64,000 bases of DNA from contig NZ_JSVU01000004.1 in assembly GCF_000952855.1 (NCBI RefSeq), positions 1 through 64,000 on the forward strand, read 5' to 3'. The stretch is from Aequorivita vladivostokensis (lineage in GTDB: Bacteria > Bacteroidota > Bacteroidia > Flavobacteriales > Flavobacteriaceae). Made by a program: the position numbers and the translations under genes. The notes beneath the pieces were generated by a model. It saw nothing but the letters and a program-made list of their open reading frames with translations, was not told the origin of the DNA and made no database searches. Every line of letters starts with the position of its first letter. The first letter of the stretch is position 1. Shown piece by piece: positions 1 to 8,592 of this stretch.

Positions 1-171
1 TCATGCAGGGCAATTTTTGTCGTATTTAAGAGCAATGAAAATTGATAGACCAAAATTATGGGATTAAAAAAAACGCTACAGCTAATGTGTGTGCTAAACC
101 GAAAGTAAACGCTAATTTAACCGGTAATTGACGGTTACACGAGACCGTTTTATACCTTTAAAAATTAAATT
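1..171. other. intergenic leader upstream of the SRAP gene
   Basis: AT-rich stretch without an ORF that I can support. A near-consensus Bacteroidota -7 element (TACCTTTA, about 152-159) lies some 12 bases before the TTG start of the next gene. Nothing else is recognisable. Confidence 0.4.
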
Positions 172-939
172 TTGTGCTACGATATTAAAGCCAGTCTAGA
201 AGCCCAACTGCACCGCGCAAGACGCCGTGCAGACGCGCAGGCCGTTGAAGAAATCATAGAAAAGCTCGCCCCCTTAACCGATTTGCCCATCTATCATACC
301 TCTGGGTTCAGCCACCCAGACCTTTTAATCTATACAGACCGGTCCCCCCAATTTCCGGAGGTGGCCACTTGGGGCCTGGTTCCCCATTGGGTGCGGGACG
401 AGGAGCAACTTAAAAAACAGTGGAACAACACCCTCAATGCCCGCGGGGAAACCATTTTTGAAAAACCTTCCTTTAGGACCGCGGCAAAAAACAACCGATG
501 CATTGTGTATGTAGATGGTTTTTATGAACACCATCACTTTAATGGCAACACGTACCCATTTTTTGTATATCGGAAGGATGGCCAACCTATGGCCTTGGCA
601 GGACTCTGGAGCGAATGGAGAAATCCCGAAAGCGGCGGGATACTCAACACGTTTTCGCTCGTAACAACCACCGGAAATGCGTTGATGGCAAAAATCCATA
701 ACAACCCGAAATTAAAAGGGCCCAGAATGCCGGTAATTCTACCCAGGGAATTGGAGGACAAATGGCTCGCTCCAATTGAGGATGAACTGGATATTAAGCA
801 AATTCAAAACCTGATAAGGGAATATCCTCAAGACGAATTAACGGCCCATACGGTCGCAAAACTGAGAGGAAAGGAATATCCCGGAAACGTGGCAGAGATT
901 TCAGACAAAGTAAATTACGAGGAACTCATGTTTGATTAA
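172..939 (+). CDS. SOS response-associated peptidase (SRAP/HMCES/YedK family)
   Basis: SRAP proteins bind abasic sites in single-stranded DNA and form a thiazolidine crosslink through the amino-terminal cysteine left after Met removal. The protein starts M-C-Y, so Cys2 is correctly placed, and this fixes the start at a TTG codon because no ATG lies in frame just upstream. Other family marks are NARGE near residue 89, the Glu in DGFYEHH near residue 119, and the RMPVIL strand. Length of 255 residues is somewhat above the usual 220-240. The gene stands alone; the downstream neighbour is convergent. Role in abasic-site protection is known for the family and inferred here. Confidence 0.92.
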   Translation: MCYDIKASLEAQLHRARRRADAQAVEEIIEKLAPLTDLPIYHTSGFSHPDLLIYTDRSPQFPEVATWGLVPHWVRDEEQLKKQWNNTLNARGETIFEKPSFRTAAKNNRCIVYVDGFYEHHHFNGNTYPFFVYRKDGQPMALAGLWSEWRNPESGGILNTFSLVTTTGNALMAKIHNNPKLKGPRMPVILPRELEDKWLAPIEDELDIKQIQNLIREYPQDELTAHTVAKLRGKEYPGNVAEISDKVNYEELMFD

Positions 940-974
940 CGGTACACAACTCCTAATTTGCAACCCTGCGACCT

Positions 975-2539
975 TCACTCCACCCGCACAAAGTCCAAAT
1001 CCTGATAATCATAGCTAAAATCCGTTAAGGGCGAAATGGCGCTCATCGTAAAACCCTTGGCATTCCCCTCGGTATTTAGCCCAAAGTTCACAAAAGCATC
1101 TGCCTTCAGCGAGGCATCGTCCCAGCGCACCACATAGGTGGTCCCTTTATAAAAGGTAAGGGTTCCTATTAAATCCAATGATTTTTCAGCCTTAAACCGC
1201 AATTTTCCGTTTTGCTCGTTAATGGTTACTTTTCCAAACCACGGATCTTTATAAGTGCCGGTAACGGTTTCGGGCTTTGGTTTGGCATCCTTGCTCTTTA
1301 GCTGTTTTTCTATATCGGCCTCCACCTTTGCGGTAATGCTATCTTCAGCCCGTTCACCCGCCAAACGGCGCTCATTGTACTGCTGTATCCGGTCCTCGCC
1401 CTGTATGTTGAAATAGCCATCCTTTATGGAATTGGTAATGGCGTTAAAGGCGGCGCCACTCTGCTGATTGGTAAGCACGATAATACCAAGTTCAAGCTCG
1501 GGAATCAAGGTTACCTGGCTCACAATGCCCAGCAACCCGCCTGTATGAATTACCTGAAAATAGCCGTTTACATCGCTGAGAAACCAGCCCAGCCCATAGG
1601 CAGAAAAGTGGGTATTGTAGGGCCCGCGGCTTCGCAACAAGGTTTGGGGCGTCCACATTTCGCGGTGCATTTTTTTGCTGAAAAGACTATCCTGAAGTTT
1701 TTCGCCATACTTTCCCTTGTTCAATTGCGCCTGCACCCAAGTAGCCATATCGTTGATGGAGGCATAAATGCCCCCGGCAGGCGTGGCGAGCTGCGTAAAG
1801 GTATTGCCCGTAATTTCCAGTTTCCCGTTTACGGGCGCATGGCCGTCAATACGGTTGTTATCGGCCGTAATGGCCGGAAGGGAAAGCAGCGAACGGTCCA
1901 TCCCAGAGGTTTGAAGAAATTGTCCGCAATATAATCGTCATAACTTTTGCCAGAAACCCGCGCCACGATTTCACCCGCCACAATATAGAGCAGGTTGTCA
2001 TAATCAAACTGCGAGCGGAAGGACGACACAGGTTTTAGATAGCGCAGGTTGTGGATCATTTCAGCTTTGGTGGTAGTGTTGTTTGCCGGAAAAATCATTA
2101 AATCGCCTGCGCCAAGTCCCAAGCCGCTGCGGTGGGTTACCAAATCGCGGACGGTAAATTCCGCCGTTACATACGGATCGTATAGTTTAAATTCGGGAAT
2201 AATATCGGTTACCTTGGTGTCCCAGCCCAACTTGCCCTGGTCAATCAACTGTGCCAGCGCCGCCGTGGTAAAGGCCTTGGTGTTTGAAGCCACGCCGAAA
2301 AGCGTATTTTCATCCACCGGCTCGTTGGTTTTTAGCGACCGTACCCCGTAGGTGTTTTTATGGTACACCTTGCCATCCTTCAAGACCGCCACCGCCATTC
2401 CGGGCACGTCAAAGGTTTTCATTGTTTTCTGCACCAGGCTGTCAATTTGCGAACTGCTCAAAACCTGCGCCTGTACGGAGAGGTTAAGAAATGAAAAAAC
2501 AAGAATGAAGGATAGGGCTTTAAGTGAAATGGTTTTCAT
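975..2539 (-). pseudogene. class C beta-lactamase-like serine hydrolase, interrupted by a frameshift
   Basis: Two overlapping reading frames encode consecutive halves of one protein. The upstream half (2539 down to about 1901) has a signal peptide, the SxxK nucleophile motif SNTK, and the YxN motif YDN. It reads through FFKPLG and then runs into an unrelated tail. The downstream half resumes with MDRSLLSLP from 1901, contains HTGG at the KTG position, and ends in a C-terminal beta domain resembling DUF3471. Together they give a roughly 520-residue secreted hydrolase of the penicillin-binding/esterase type. One base appears to be missing in the G-run around 1901-1903. This may be a real recent pseudogene or a sequencing error; both halves otherwise look intact. 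Confidence 0.85.
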
Positions 2540-2710
2540 AAGAACAATTTTATTGGAAGAAGTATCGGCTTTTAATTTGAGACGTCAAGTTATAAATTTT
2601 TGCGATTGCAATTAATACCTAACCACAAAAACATTCCGTTTCAAAAGAATATTCAAAGGGAGACTTCATAAATTTTTAAAAACACGGCCCAGTCCCTTTC
2701 CGATTCTTAG

Positions 2711-2718
2711 TATTTTTG
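2711..2718 (+). promoter_or_regulatory. Bacteroidota -7 promoter element (TAnnTTTG)
   Basis: TATTTTTG, exact match to TAnnTTTG, only five bases before the ATG at 2724. If used, the transcript would have almost no leader. No clear -33 TTG is seen. Confidence 0.45.
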
Positions 2719-2723
2719 GGGAA

Positions 2724-3509
2724 ATGATTGCAGCGATAACCTTATTTCTCGTGGTCTCCCTTTCGGCCCTGATCACAAAAATTGCCACCATCGCCTTGGT
2801 GCACACGGGGCTTTCTACCCAGAGCGCGCGTTTTCAGGCCCGGTCTGCATATACCGGCGCTGGTTTTACCACTTCCGAATCGGAAAAAATAATGAACCAT
2901 CCCGTGCGGCGAAGAATTATCTTTACCCTCATGCTGGTTGGTAATGCCGGAATCGTAACGGTTATGTCGTCCCTCATCCTCACGTTCGTGCTGCCCGAGA
3001 CCCTCGCTTCCAAACTTTATGGACTCTTGATTGTCATAGTGGGAATGACCTTGGTCTGGTTTGCCATTAAAAGCGAATGGCTGGATAAAATACTTTCAAA
3101 AATCATCAACAAAATGCTGAAGCGCTATACCGATCTGGATATTCAGGATTTTGCCGCGGTCCTACATTTTAAGGACAATTACAAGATAAGCGAACGAAAG
3201 ATTGATGCGGAAAGCTGGATGGCCAATAAAACCCTCGAGGAATTGGATCTGCGGCACGAAGGCATAACCGTGCTGGGGATAGACAGGCAGGACTGTGAAT
3301 ACATTGGCTCGCCCACCGGCAGTTTTAAAATCCTGCCCAAGGATGTGATCACCATTTACGGCAAGGCTGAAGTAATCAAAAATCTATACAGTAGAAAGAA
3401 AGATTTTGTAGCTTCCCTCTCCCACCAGCAATATGTGGAAAAGGAAAAAGAACGCATTGAAAAACAGAAGGCAGATCGCGTTGACCAATCGGAGAATGGA
3501 GACAATTAA
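2724..3509 (+). CDS. membrane protein with Trk-like pore loop and TrkA-C (RCK_C) domain
   Basis: Residues 1-29 form a membrane helix, followed by a loop ARSAYTGAGFTTSE that resembles the selectivity-loop region of TrkH/KtrB potassium transporters (TAGF). Two more membrane helices follow near 65-92 and 98-116. The cytoplasmic part holds a TrkA-C-like ligand-binding domain at about 150-230 and a charged Lys/Glu-rich tail. TrkA-C domains gate potassium transport through nucleotide or ion binding. I infer a small potassium channel or a regulatory subunit, but a full four-repeat TrkH is not present, so activity is uncertain. Gene is monocistronic by position. Confidence 0.75.
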   Translation: MIAAITLFLVVSLSALITKIATIALVHTGLSTQSARFQARSAYTGAGFTTSESEKIMNHPVRRRIIFTLMLVGNAGIVTVMSSLILTFVLPETLASKLYGLLIVIVGMTLVWFAIKSEWLDKILSKIINKMLKRYTDLDIQDFAAVLHFKDNYKISERKIDAESWMANKTLEELDLRHEGITVLGIDRQDCEYIGSPTGSFKILPKDVITIYGKAEVIKNLYSRKKDFVASLSHQQYVEKEKERIEKQKADRVDQSENGDN

Positions 3510-3675
3510 GTTTTTTATAATGTTATTTTCAAAAGAAACCGCACATTTCGCCGTATAATTTATGATTTCATTTCGTTTTATTTAGCGATTCCATAAGAGA
3601 AGGTTCTAAAATAGATATGTAGTTTGCACACAGGGAAACTTTAAACTTCCCAAAAAACCATTAAACCTCAAAATC

Positions 3676-4173
3676 ATGATGAAATCTAAAGCATTGATCG
3701 TTCTATTTGCCGCCTTCGCAATGTATTCCTGCGGCACTACTAAAACCACTGACACAGCCGCAAAAACCACTCCGCCCACCGAAGAAGCCTTGGCAAACGG
3801 TTATTGGGAATTGGTAAGAATGGCTGGCGTGCCCGCCATAAAAACTCCCGCTGAGGGCGAACGTAAAATTGGCTTCGCTTTCAATTCCAACCAAAACCAA
3901 ATCAACGGCTTTGCGGGCTGCAATAACTTTTTTGGCTCCTATGTTCGCAATGGTTCCGAGATTACCTTTTCGAAAATGGGCAGTACAAAAATGGCCTGCG
4001 TCCGCAATGTAATTAATGAACAGGAGTATTTCGAAAAATTTTCACAAGCCAATAAATTGAAGTTGGACGACAACCTCTTAACGCTACTCGATTCCACAAA
4101 CAACGTGTTGGCAGTTTTTAAGCACGCTGCAAATGACGGCATGGCAAATGCCACTGAAACCACCGAGGAATAA
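3676..4173 (+). CDS. META domain-containing lipoprotein
   Basis: Signal peptide with lipobox AMYSC places the mature protein on a lipid anchor at Cys19. After a Thr/Lys-rich linker, residues 42-155 match the META/HslJ fold: GYWELVRMAG at the start, then INGFAGCNNFFGSY and KMGSTKMAC, the typical sequence core with paired cysteines. HslJ in E. coli is linked to heat and novobiocin tolerance; the function in Bacteroidota is not known. A second META lipoprotein lies at 60918-61355. The start could be either of two adjacent ATG codons. Confidence 0.88.
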   Translation: MMKSKALIVLFAAFAMYSCGTTKTTDTAAKTTPPTEEALANGYWELVRMAGVPAIKTPAEGERKIGFAFNSNQNQINGFAGCNNFFGSYVRNGSEITFSKMGSTKMACVRNVINEQEYFEKFSQANKLKLDDNLLTLLDSTNNVLAVFKHAANDGMANATETTEE

Positions 4174-4232
4174 GAAAGTTTCAAGCCTTTATATTAAGTG
4201 GGGTTATAATTTTTTAAAACTTTTAAACGCCT

Positions 4233-4649
4233 ATGATCCATTGGATACTCTTTGCCTGGTTTGCAATAATGCCAGCGCAACCCGAAAATTTTACCCTTAC
4301 CGTAACCGTTACCGATATTGAAACTCCCGAAGGCAGTTTGCGTATCGGTCTCTTTGACAAGGGCGATCGTTTTTTGGAGCGCGACCAGGCATTTCGCAGT
4401 GTGAACATTCCTGTGAAGTCTTCTTCGGAAACTTTCACTTTTAAAAATTTACCAAAGGGAAATTACGCCATCTCCCTCTACCACGACGTGAATGACAATG
4501 ACACCTGCGACCGAAACATGTTCGGTATCCCGAAGGAGCCGTATGCCTTTTCCAACAATTTTAAACCCCTCTTTTCAGCTCCCGATTTTGAGGATTGCCG
4601 GTTTGAATTAAAAGATGATAAGCAGCTATCCATTAAACTGTTAAATTAA
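4233..4649 (+). CDS. DUF2141 family secreted protein
   Basis: Short signal peptide (residues 1-14) then a beta-sandwich protein with the family pattern: an opening strand LTVTVTDIETPEGSLRIGLF, the central LPKGNYAISLYHDVNDND, and the following FGIPKEPYAFSNN. DUF2141 proteins are exported proteins of about 130-150 residues; function unknown. The calcium-like Asp/Asn cluster DVNDNDTCDRN could bind a metal, which is only an inference. It follows the META lipoprotein by about 60 bases on the same strand and could share its transcript. Confidence 0.88.
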   Translation: MIHWILFAWFAIMPAQPENFTLTVTVTDIETPEGSLRIGLFDKGDRFLERDQAFRSVNIPVKSSSETFTFKNLPKGNYAISLYHDVNDNDTCDRNMFGIPKEPYAFSNNFKPLFSAPDFEDCRFELKDDKQLSIKLLN

Positions 4650-4757
4650 ATGGAAGAAATTATTTTATGTTTTTAGCTTCAAATTAAATATCCCATTTAT
4701 TGCTTTACACTTGCGGGTAGCGGGCGTTTGCAAAAAATAAAAACGAAAATTTTCACT

Positions 4758-4787
4758 AAAGAGCAATTGTCCCCACAATTGCTCTTT
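4758..4787. terminator. 13-bp inverted repeat, terminator and/or operator
   Basis: Arms AAAGAGCAATTGT and ACAATTGCTCTTT around a CCCC loop, perfect over 13 bp. It lies between the DUF2141 gene and the EamA gene and ends in a T-containing run, so it may terminate the first. It also overlaps the EamA promoter. Confidence 0.6.
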
Positions 4788-4794
4788 ATCTTTG
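4767..4794 (+). promoter_or_regulatory. promoter of the EamA gene
   Basis: TTG at 4767-4769 and TATCTTTG at 4787-4794, 17 bases apart, fit the Bacteroidota -33/-7 pattern. The ATG follows seven bases later. The -33 element lies inside the left arm of the inverted repeat. Confidence 0.6.
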
Positions 4795-4801
4795 TGGCCG
4801 A

Positions 4802-5701
4802 ATGGAAAGATTTTATGAAAACCGTTGGATTTTATTGTCGGTAATTGCCGTTACTTGGGGCAGTTCCTTCATTTTGATAAAAAAATCCCTATTCGTTTTT
4901 ACTCCTTATGAAATTGGCGCCTTTAGGGTTGCGGTTTCAGGAATACTATTAGGCTATCTCGGCCTTTCCGCACTGAGGAAAATGGACAGAAAATCACTTT
5001 TTTGGGTAACCTTGACCGGGTTTTTCGGGAACTTTTTGCCGATGTATCTTTTCCCCATAGCACAAACGCGCGTTAGTAGTTCCATGGCGGGAATTTTAGA
5101 TTCCCTGGTTCCGGTTTTCGTTTTAATCCTCGGCTATCTTTTCTTCGGAATTAAGAGTAAGGGCTTGCAATATTTTGGCGCGATCATCGGTTTTATGGGC
5201 GCCGTGTTGCTGATGTACTTTTCTGAAACTACTTCCCAGGAATCGCAATTGGGTTATGCCCTGCTGGTTGTTTTGGCCACCGCCTGTTACGGAATGTCCG
5301 GTTTGATTATTAAAGAAAAGCTATCGCATATTCCGTCGGTACAACTCTCGGGGGCGGTATTTGGAATTTGGATGGTGCCGTCGCTGTTCATTTTAATTTT
5401 TTCTGGATTCTTCGATCATAACTTTGCCAGTTCTGAAACTGTGGAGGCTCTGGGTTATTTGAGTATTTTAACCGTATTTGGAACAGCAATAGCGATGATT
5501 CTTTATTATAAATTGATACAAAAAACCTCGGCGGTCTTTGCGAGCACGGTTACTTATCTCTTGCCATTAGTGGCAGTCATTTGGGGCCTTTTGGATGGGG
5601 AGCGTTTCAGTCTTTGGTATGTGATTGGTGGATTGCTTATCTTGTGGGGAATTTATTTGATAAAGGAAAAGAGGATACGCATGCAAACTTCGGCCCCTTA
5701 A
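4802..5701 (+). CDS. EamA/DMT superfamily transporter
   Basis: Hydrophobic protein with ten predicted membrane helices in two five-helix halves, as in drug/metabolite exporters. The N-terminal WGSSFILIKKSL and the second-half AFGTAIAMILYYKLIQKTSA and PLVAVIWGLLDGE regions are typical of EamA repeats. Such proteins export small metabolites or amino acids across the inner membrane; the substrate cannot be read from sequence. Length of 299 residues is standard. It is probably transcribed from the adjacent promoter, with the mscS-like gene 31 bases downstream possibly in the same unit. Confidence 0.9.
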   Translation: MERFYENRWILLSVIAVTWGSSFILIKKSLFVFTPYEIGAFRVAVSGILLGYLGLSALRKMDRKSLFWVTLTGFFGNFLPMYLFPIAQTRVSSSMAGILDSLVPVFVLILGYLFFGIKSKGLQYFGAIIGFMGAVLLMYFSETTSQESQLGYALLVVLATACYGMSGLIIKEKLSHIPSVQLSGAVFGIWMVPSLFILIFSGFFDHNFASSETVEALGYLSILTVFGTAIAMILYYKLIQKTSAVFASTVTYLLPLVAVIWGLLDGERFSLWYVIGGLLILWGIYLIKEKRIRMQTSAP

Positions 5702-5732
5702 AATTAACTTTTAAAAAAAGTGACTGTTCACT

Positions 5733-6866
5733 ATGACTGCATTTTTCGAAACTTATAAGGAGGATATTCTTTACGCTGCCATTATTATAGCGTCGGTATT
5801 TGTACTGCGGTTTTTGACCAATCTCTTGCATAAATGGCTATTAAAGCAGGAATTGAAGAAATATCCCGGCGAAAGCCCAAAAGCCGTAAACTGGGTAAAG
5901 CGGATATTGAATGCCCTGTGGCTGGTATTGGGAATAATTCTATTGGTTTCCCTATTTGTGGGCGAGGAAAGGGAGGACGCCCTGCAGCAGAATTTTAAGC
6001 TGATACTTTATCTGGCAGTGGTTGCCATCATTACCATAGTAGCGGCAGCTTCAACCAATATGTGGTTCCGAATGCGGATTAACTTAAAAATAGAAAACCG
6101 GGAAGATCCCACCAGTTTTAAATTTTTAAGATACGTTGCCATCATCGGTATTTATAGCGTCGGGGTCCTTTTTGCGCTCTTGGCCTTTCCGTCCTTAAAA
6201 GGCGTGGCGCAGACCGCCCTAGGTGGGGCGGGGGTTATTGCCCTTATTGCAGGTGTGGCCTCACAGGAGGCTTTGGCCAACCTTGTGGGCGGGGTCTTTA
6301 TAATTTCCTTTAAACCATTCAGAATTGGCGATATTATCAAGGTTACCGATACCATGGTGGGAACGGTTACCGATATAACCCTTCGGCATACCGTAATCCG
6401 AAATTTCGAGAACAAAATGATTGTAATCCCAAACGCCATTATAAACAAGGAGAAGCTGATAAACTACGATCTGGGCGAACTTAAAATCTGCGACCGTATT
6501 GAAATAGGGATCTCCTATGATAGCGATATTGATCTGGCAAAAAAAATCATGCAGGAAGAATGCATGCGCCATCCGCTTATTCTTGACAATCGCTCGGAAA
6601 TCGAAATACTGGACGGCCAGCCCATTGTGCGGGTGGCACTCACTTCGCTTAACGATTTCTCAGTTACTATAAGGGCTTGGGTTTGGGCCCGCGATTATTC
6701 CGATTCCTTTAACATGCGCTGTGATTTATTGGAAAGCATAAAAAAACGTTTTGACAGGGAGGGAATAGAAATACCCTTTCCCTATAGAACAGTGGTTTTT
6801 AAAAATACAGCCTCGGAGCCTGAGCGCACCGAAGATAATCCTGAAAAAAAAGAAACTGAAGCATGA
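5733..6866 (+). CDS. small-conductance mechanosensitive channel (MscS family)
   Basis: Three or more N-terminal membrane helices, followed by the pore-lining segment rich in Gly/Ala (GGAGVIALIAGVASQEALANLVGG, about residues 165-188) and the beta domain beginning FKPFRIGDIIKV. The C-terminal alpha/beta domain (about 245-350) includes the usual INYDLGE and RVWARDYSD-like strands. MscS channels open under membrane tension to release osmolytes. The acidic C-tail is variable. The stop codon overlaps the start of the next gene by four bases (ATGA), so the two are translationally coupled. Confidence 0.93.
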   Translation: MTAFFETYKEDILYAAIIIASVFVLRFLTNLLHKWLLKQELKKYPGESPKAVNWVKRILNALWLVLGIILLVSLFVGEEREDALQQNFKLILYLAVVAIITIVAAASTNMWFRMRINLKIENREDPTSFKFLRYVAIIGIYSVGVLFALLAFPSLKGVAQTALGGAGVIALIAGVASQEALANLVGGVFIISFKPFRIGDIIKVTDTMVGTVTDITLRHTVIRNFENKMIVIPNAIINKEKLINYDLGELKICDRIEIGISYDSDIDLAKKIMQEECMRHPLILDNRSEIEILDGQPIVRVALTSLNDFSVTIRAWVWARDYSDSFNMRCDLLESIKKRFDREGIEIPFPYRTVVFKNTASEPERTEDNPEKKETEA

Positions 6867-7804
6867 AATCCTGGGCCCGGCAGAATGAAACACTCGTAAA
6901 GGTACTGTTTATAATCTGTATGGTACTTTGCATTTTAGGTTATGTGAGCAGCCCCGTGGCCTTGGTGGGCGGGTTTCTCTTTTCCTATTTCTTGGGCCAC
7001 CCCTTTCTTACGCTTAACAGCAAAGCGGTAAACTGGCTGTTGAAGATAGCTGTGGTAGGTTTGGGTTTCGGAATGAACTTAAAGGAAACCTTGGCCGCCG
7101 GACAAGATGGTTTTTTGCTTACCGTTTTTTCAATCTCCGCAACTTTGATTCTGGGCTATTTTTTGGGAAGACTTCTAAAAATGAACAAAAAGAGCAGCCA
7201 TCTCATCTCATCCGGAACGGCTATTTGTGGTGGGAGTGCAATTGCTGCCGTTTCTCCCGTTATCAATGCTTCGGAAAAGGATATTTCCATTTCGCTTGGG
7301 GTAATATTTCTTTTGAATTCCATAGCCTTGATCGTTTTTCCGCCGCTGGGACATCTGCTGGATTTGAACCAGCATCAATTTGGACTTTGGTGTGCCATTG
7401 CCATTCACGATACCAGCTCGGTAGTGGGCGCTGCCTATACTTTTGGCGAAGAAGCACTAAAAGTGGCAACCACCGTAAAATTGGCAAGGGCCCTGTGGAT
7501 AATTCCCCTCTCCCTGCTTTCGGTATTTCTCTTTAAGGGAAAAGGGAAAAGCGTGAAGATTCCTTATTTTATCTTTCTTTTTATCTTGGCAATAATCCTG
7601 AACAGCTACTTGCCCATTCCCGAAATATTGACCACTGGCATCACGAGCATTTCCAAGTCATTACTGGTCCTCACGTTATTTTTGATAGGCGCGGGGCTAT
7701 CGATGGATAAAATTAAATCTGCGGGCTGGAAGCCTATGATTCTTGGCTTCTCTTTATGGGTTTTTATTTCCGTAAGTGCTATTTTGGTAATCCTTGTGCT
7801 TTAA
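6863..7804 (+). CDS. YeiH/UPF0324 family putative sulfate exporter
   Basis: About ten membrane helices. The family core is visible in GLGFGMNLKET, the SGTAICGGSAIAAVSPVI segment with its Gly-Gly pair, and AIHDTSSVVGAAYTFGEEA around residues 175-195. Family members are annotated as sulfate or sulfonate exporters on limited evidence. It overlaps the upstream mechanosensitive channel gene by four bases, an unusual pairing that suggests a shared response to osmotic or solute stress, though this is an inference. Length of 313 residues is normal. Confidence 0.88.
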   Translation: MKSWARQNETLVKVLFIICMVLCILGYVSSPVALVGGFLFSYFLGHPFLTLNSKAVNWLLKIAVVGLGFGMNLKETLAAGQDGFLLTVFSISATLILGYFLGRLLKMNKKSSHLISSGTAICGGSAIAAVSPVINASEKDISISLGVIFLLNSIALIVFPPLGHLLDLNQHQFGLWCAIAIHDTSSVVGAAYTFGEEALKVATTVKLARALWIIPLSLLSVFLFKGKGKSVKIPYFIFLFILAIILNSYLPIPEILTTGITSISKSLLVLTLFLIGAGLSMDKIKSAGWKPMILGFSLWVFISVSAILVILVL

Positions 7805-7881
7805 ATTTTTCGAAATAAACAGTACCTAAGTTTGGATCCATAACTTCAATTATAACATACCTCAAAATTTAGAATTCAATT

Positions 7882-7897
7882 TACGTAGTACTACGTA
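7882..7897. promoter_or_regulatory. perfect 16-bp palindrome, candidate operator
   Basis: TACGTAGTACTACGTA is a perfect dyad located 124 bases before the ATG at 8021, in a 216-base gap. Its form suits a dimeric regulator such as a LuxR-type protein. The regulator is unknown. Confidence 0.5.
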
Positions 7898-8020
7898 TAG
7901 TGATTAGAAAAAAAACCAATAACTTGCGTTAACAAATTTTTAAGGATTTAAAATTTATTCAACGGCCTTTAAGGTCTTGCTTTTTATGTGAATAACTCCT
8001 CAAAAACCAACTAATCACTT

Positions 8021-8572
8021 ATGAAAAACACTACCTCGCGAAGACTTTTTCTGCGCAATTCTGCTTTTGCCATAACTGGGATAGCGGTTATTTCACCTAC
8101 AATTACAACGGCCTTCAATAGTGATGCCAGTCCATATTTAGGCTATAATCCCTATGCTGAAAGAAAGACCGATTTACGCTCAGGTATTTTAAGTTTAAAT
8201 CCGGTTACCGTTAGGGGAACCATTTATCAAAGCGATGGGGTCACACCTGTTACCAATGCGACCGTGGAGGTTTGGCATCTTTCCCCAAATTCTGCGAAAT
8301 ATCGGCATCGTGCAAAAATCATCGCTAATGAACAGGGCAATTATGAATTCATAACCGATTTTCCAAATAGGGAAAAAGGAAAAAATGCACGTATCTATTT
8401 TAAGATTTCAAGTACTGAAAAGACCAGTTTTACAGAATTGCTCCTTAATAATTCTGGAGCACATATAACCAGTGAACATTGGGAAAGAAACCAAAAATTG
8501 GGAACAAAACTATTTCCCGAGAGAACAGTTAGTATGGATCAAACACACATTCAATTCAATATTTCAATTTAA
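8021..8572 (+). CDS. intradiol ring-cleavage dioxygenase-fold protein, probably non-catalytic
   Basis: N-terminus has TSRRLFLRN and a hydrophobic stretch, like a twin-arginine or Sec signal. From about residue 62 the sequence follows the intradiol dioxygenase core: VRGTIYQSDGVTPVTNATVEVWH, a YRHR segment, and GNYEFITDFP. In active enzymes iron is held by two Tyr and two His, the His pair in an HIHF motif. Here that position reads NARIYFKI, so both His are missing, and the second Tyr is not evident. I conclude the fold is kept but ring cleavage is unlikely. First gene of a three-gene block, 20 bases before the tail-collar gene. Confidence 0.75.
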   Translation: MKNTTSRRLFLRNSAFAITGIAVISPTITTAFNSDASPYLGYNPYAERKTDLRSGILSLNPVTVRGTIYQSDGVTPVTNATVEVWHLSPNSAKYRHRAKIIANEQGNYEFITDFPNREKGKNARIYFKISSTEKTSFTELLLNNSGAHITSEHWERNQKLGTKLFPERTVSMDQTHIQFNISI

Positions 8573-8592
8573 CCAATTCAAAACTATCTATT

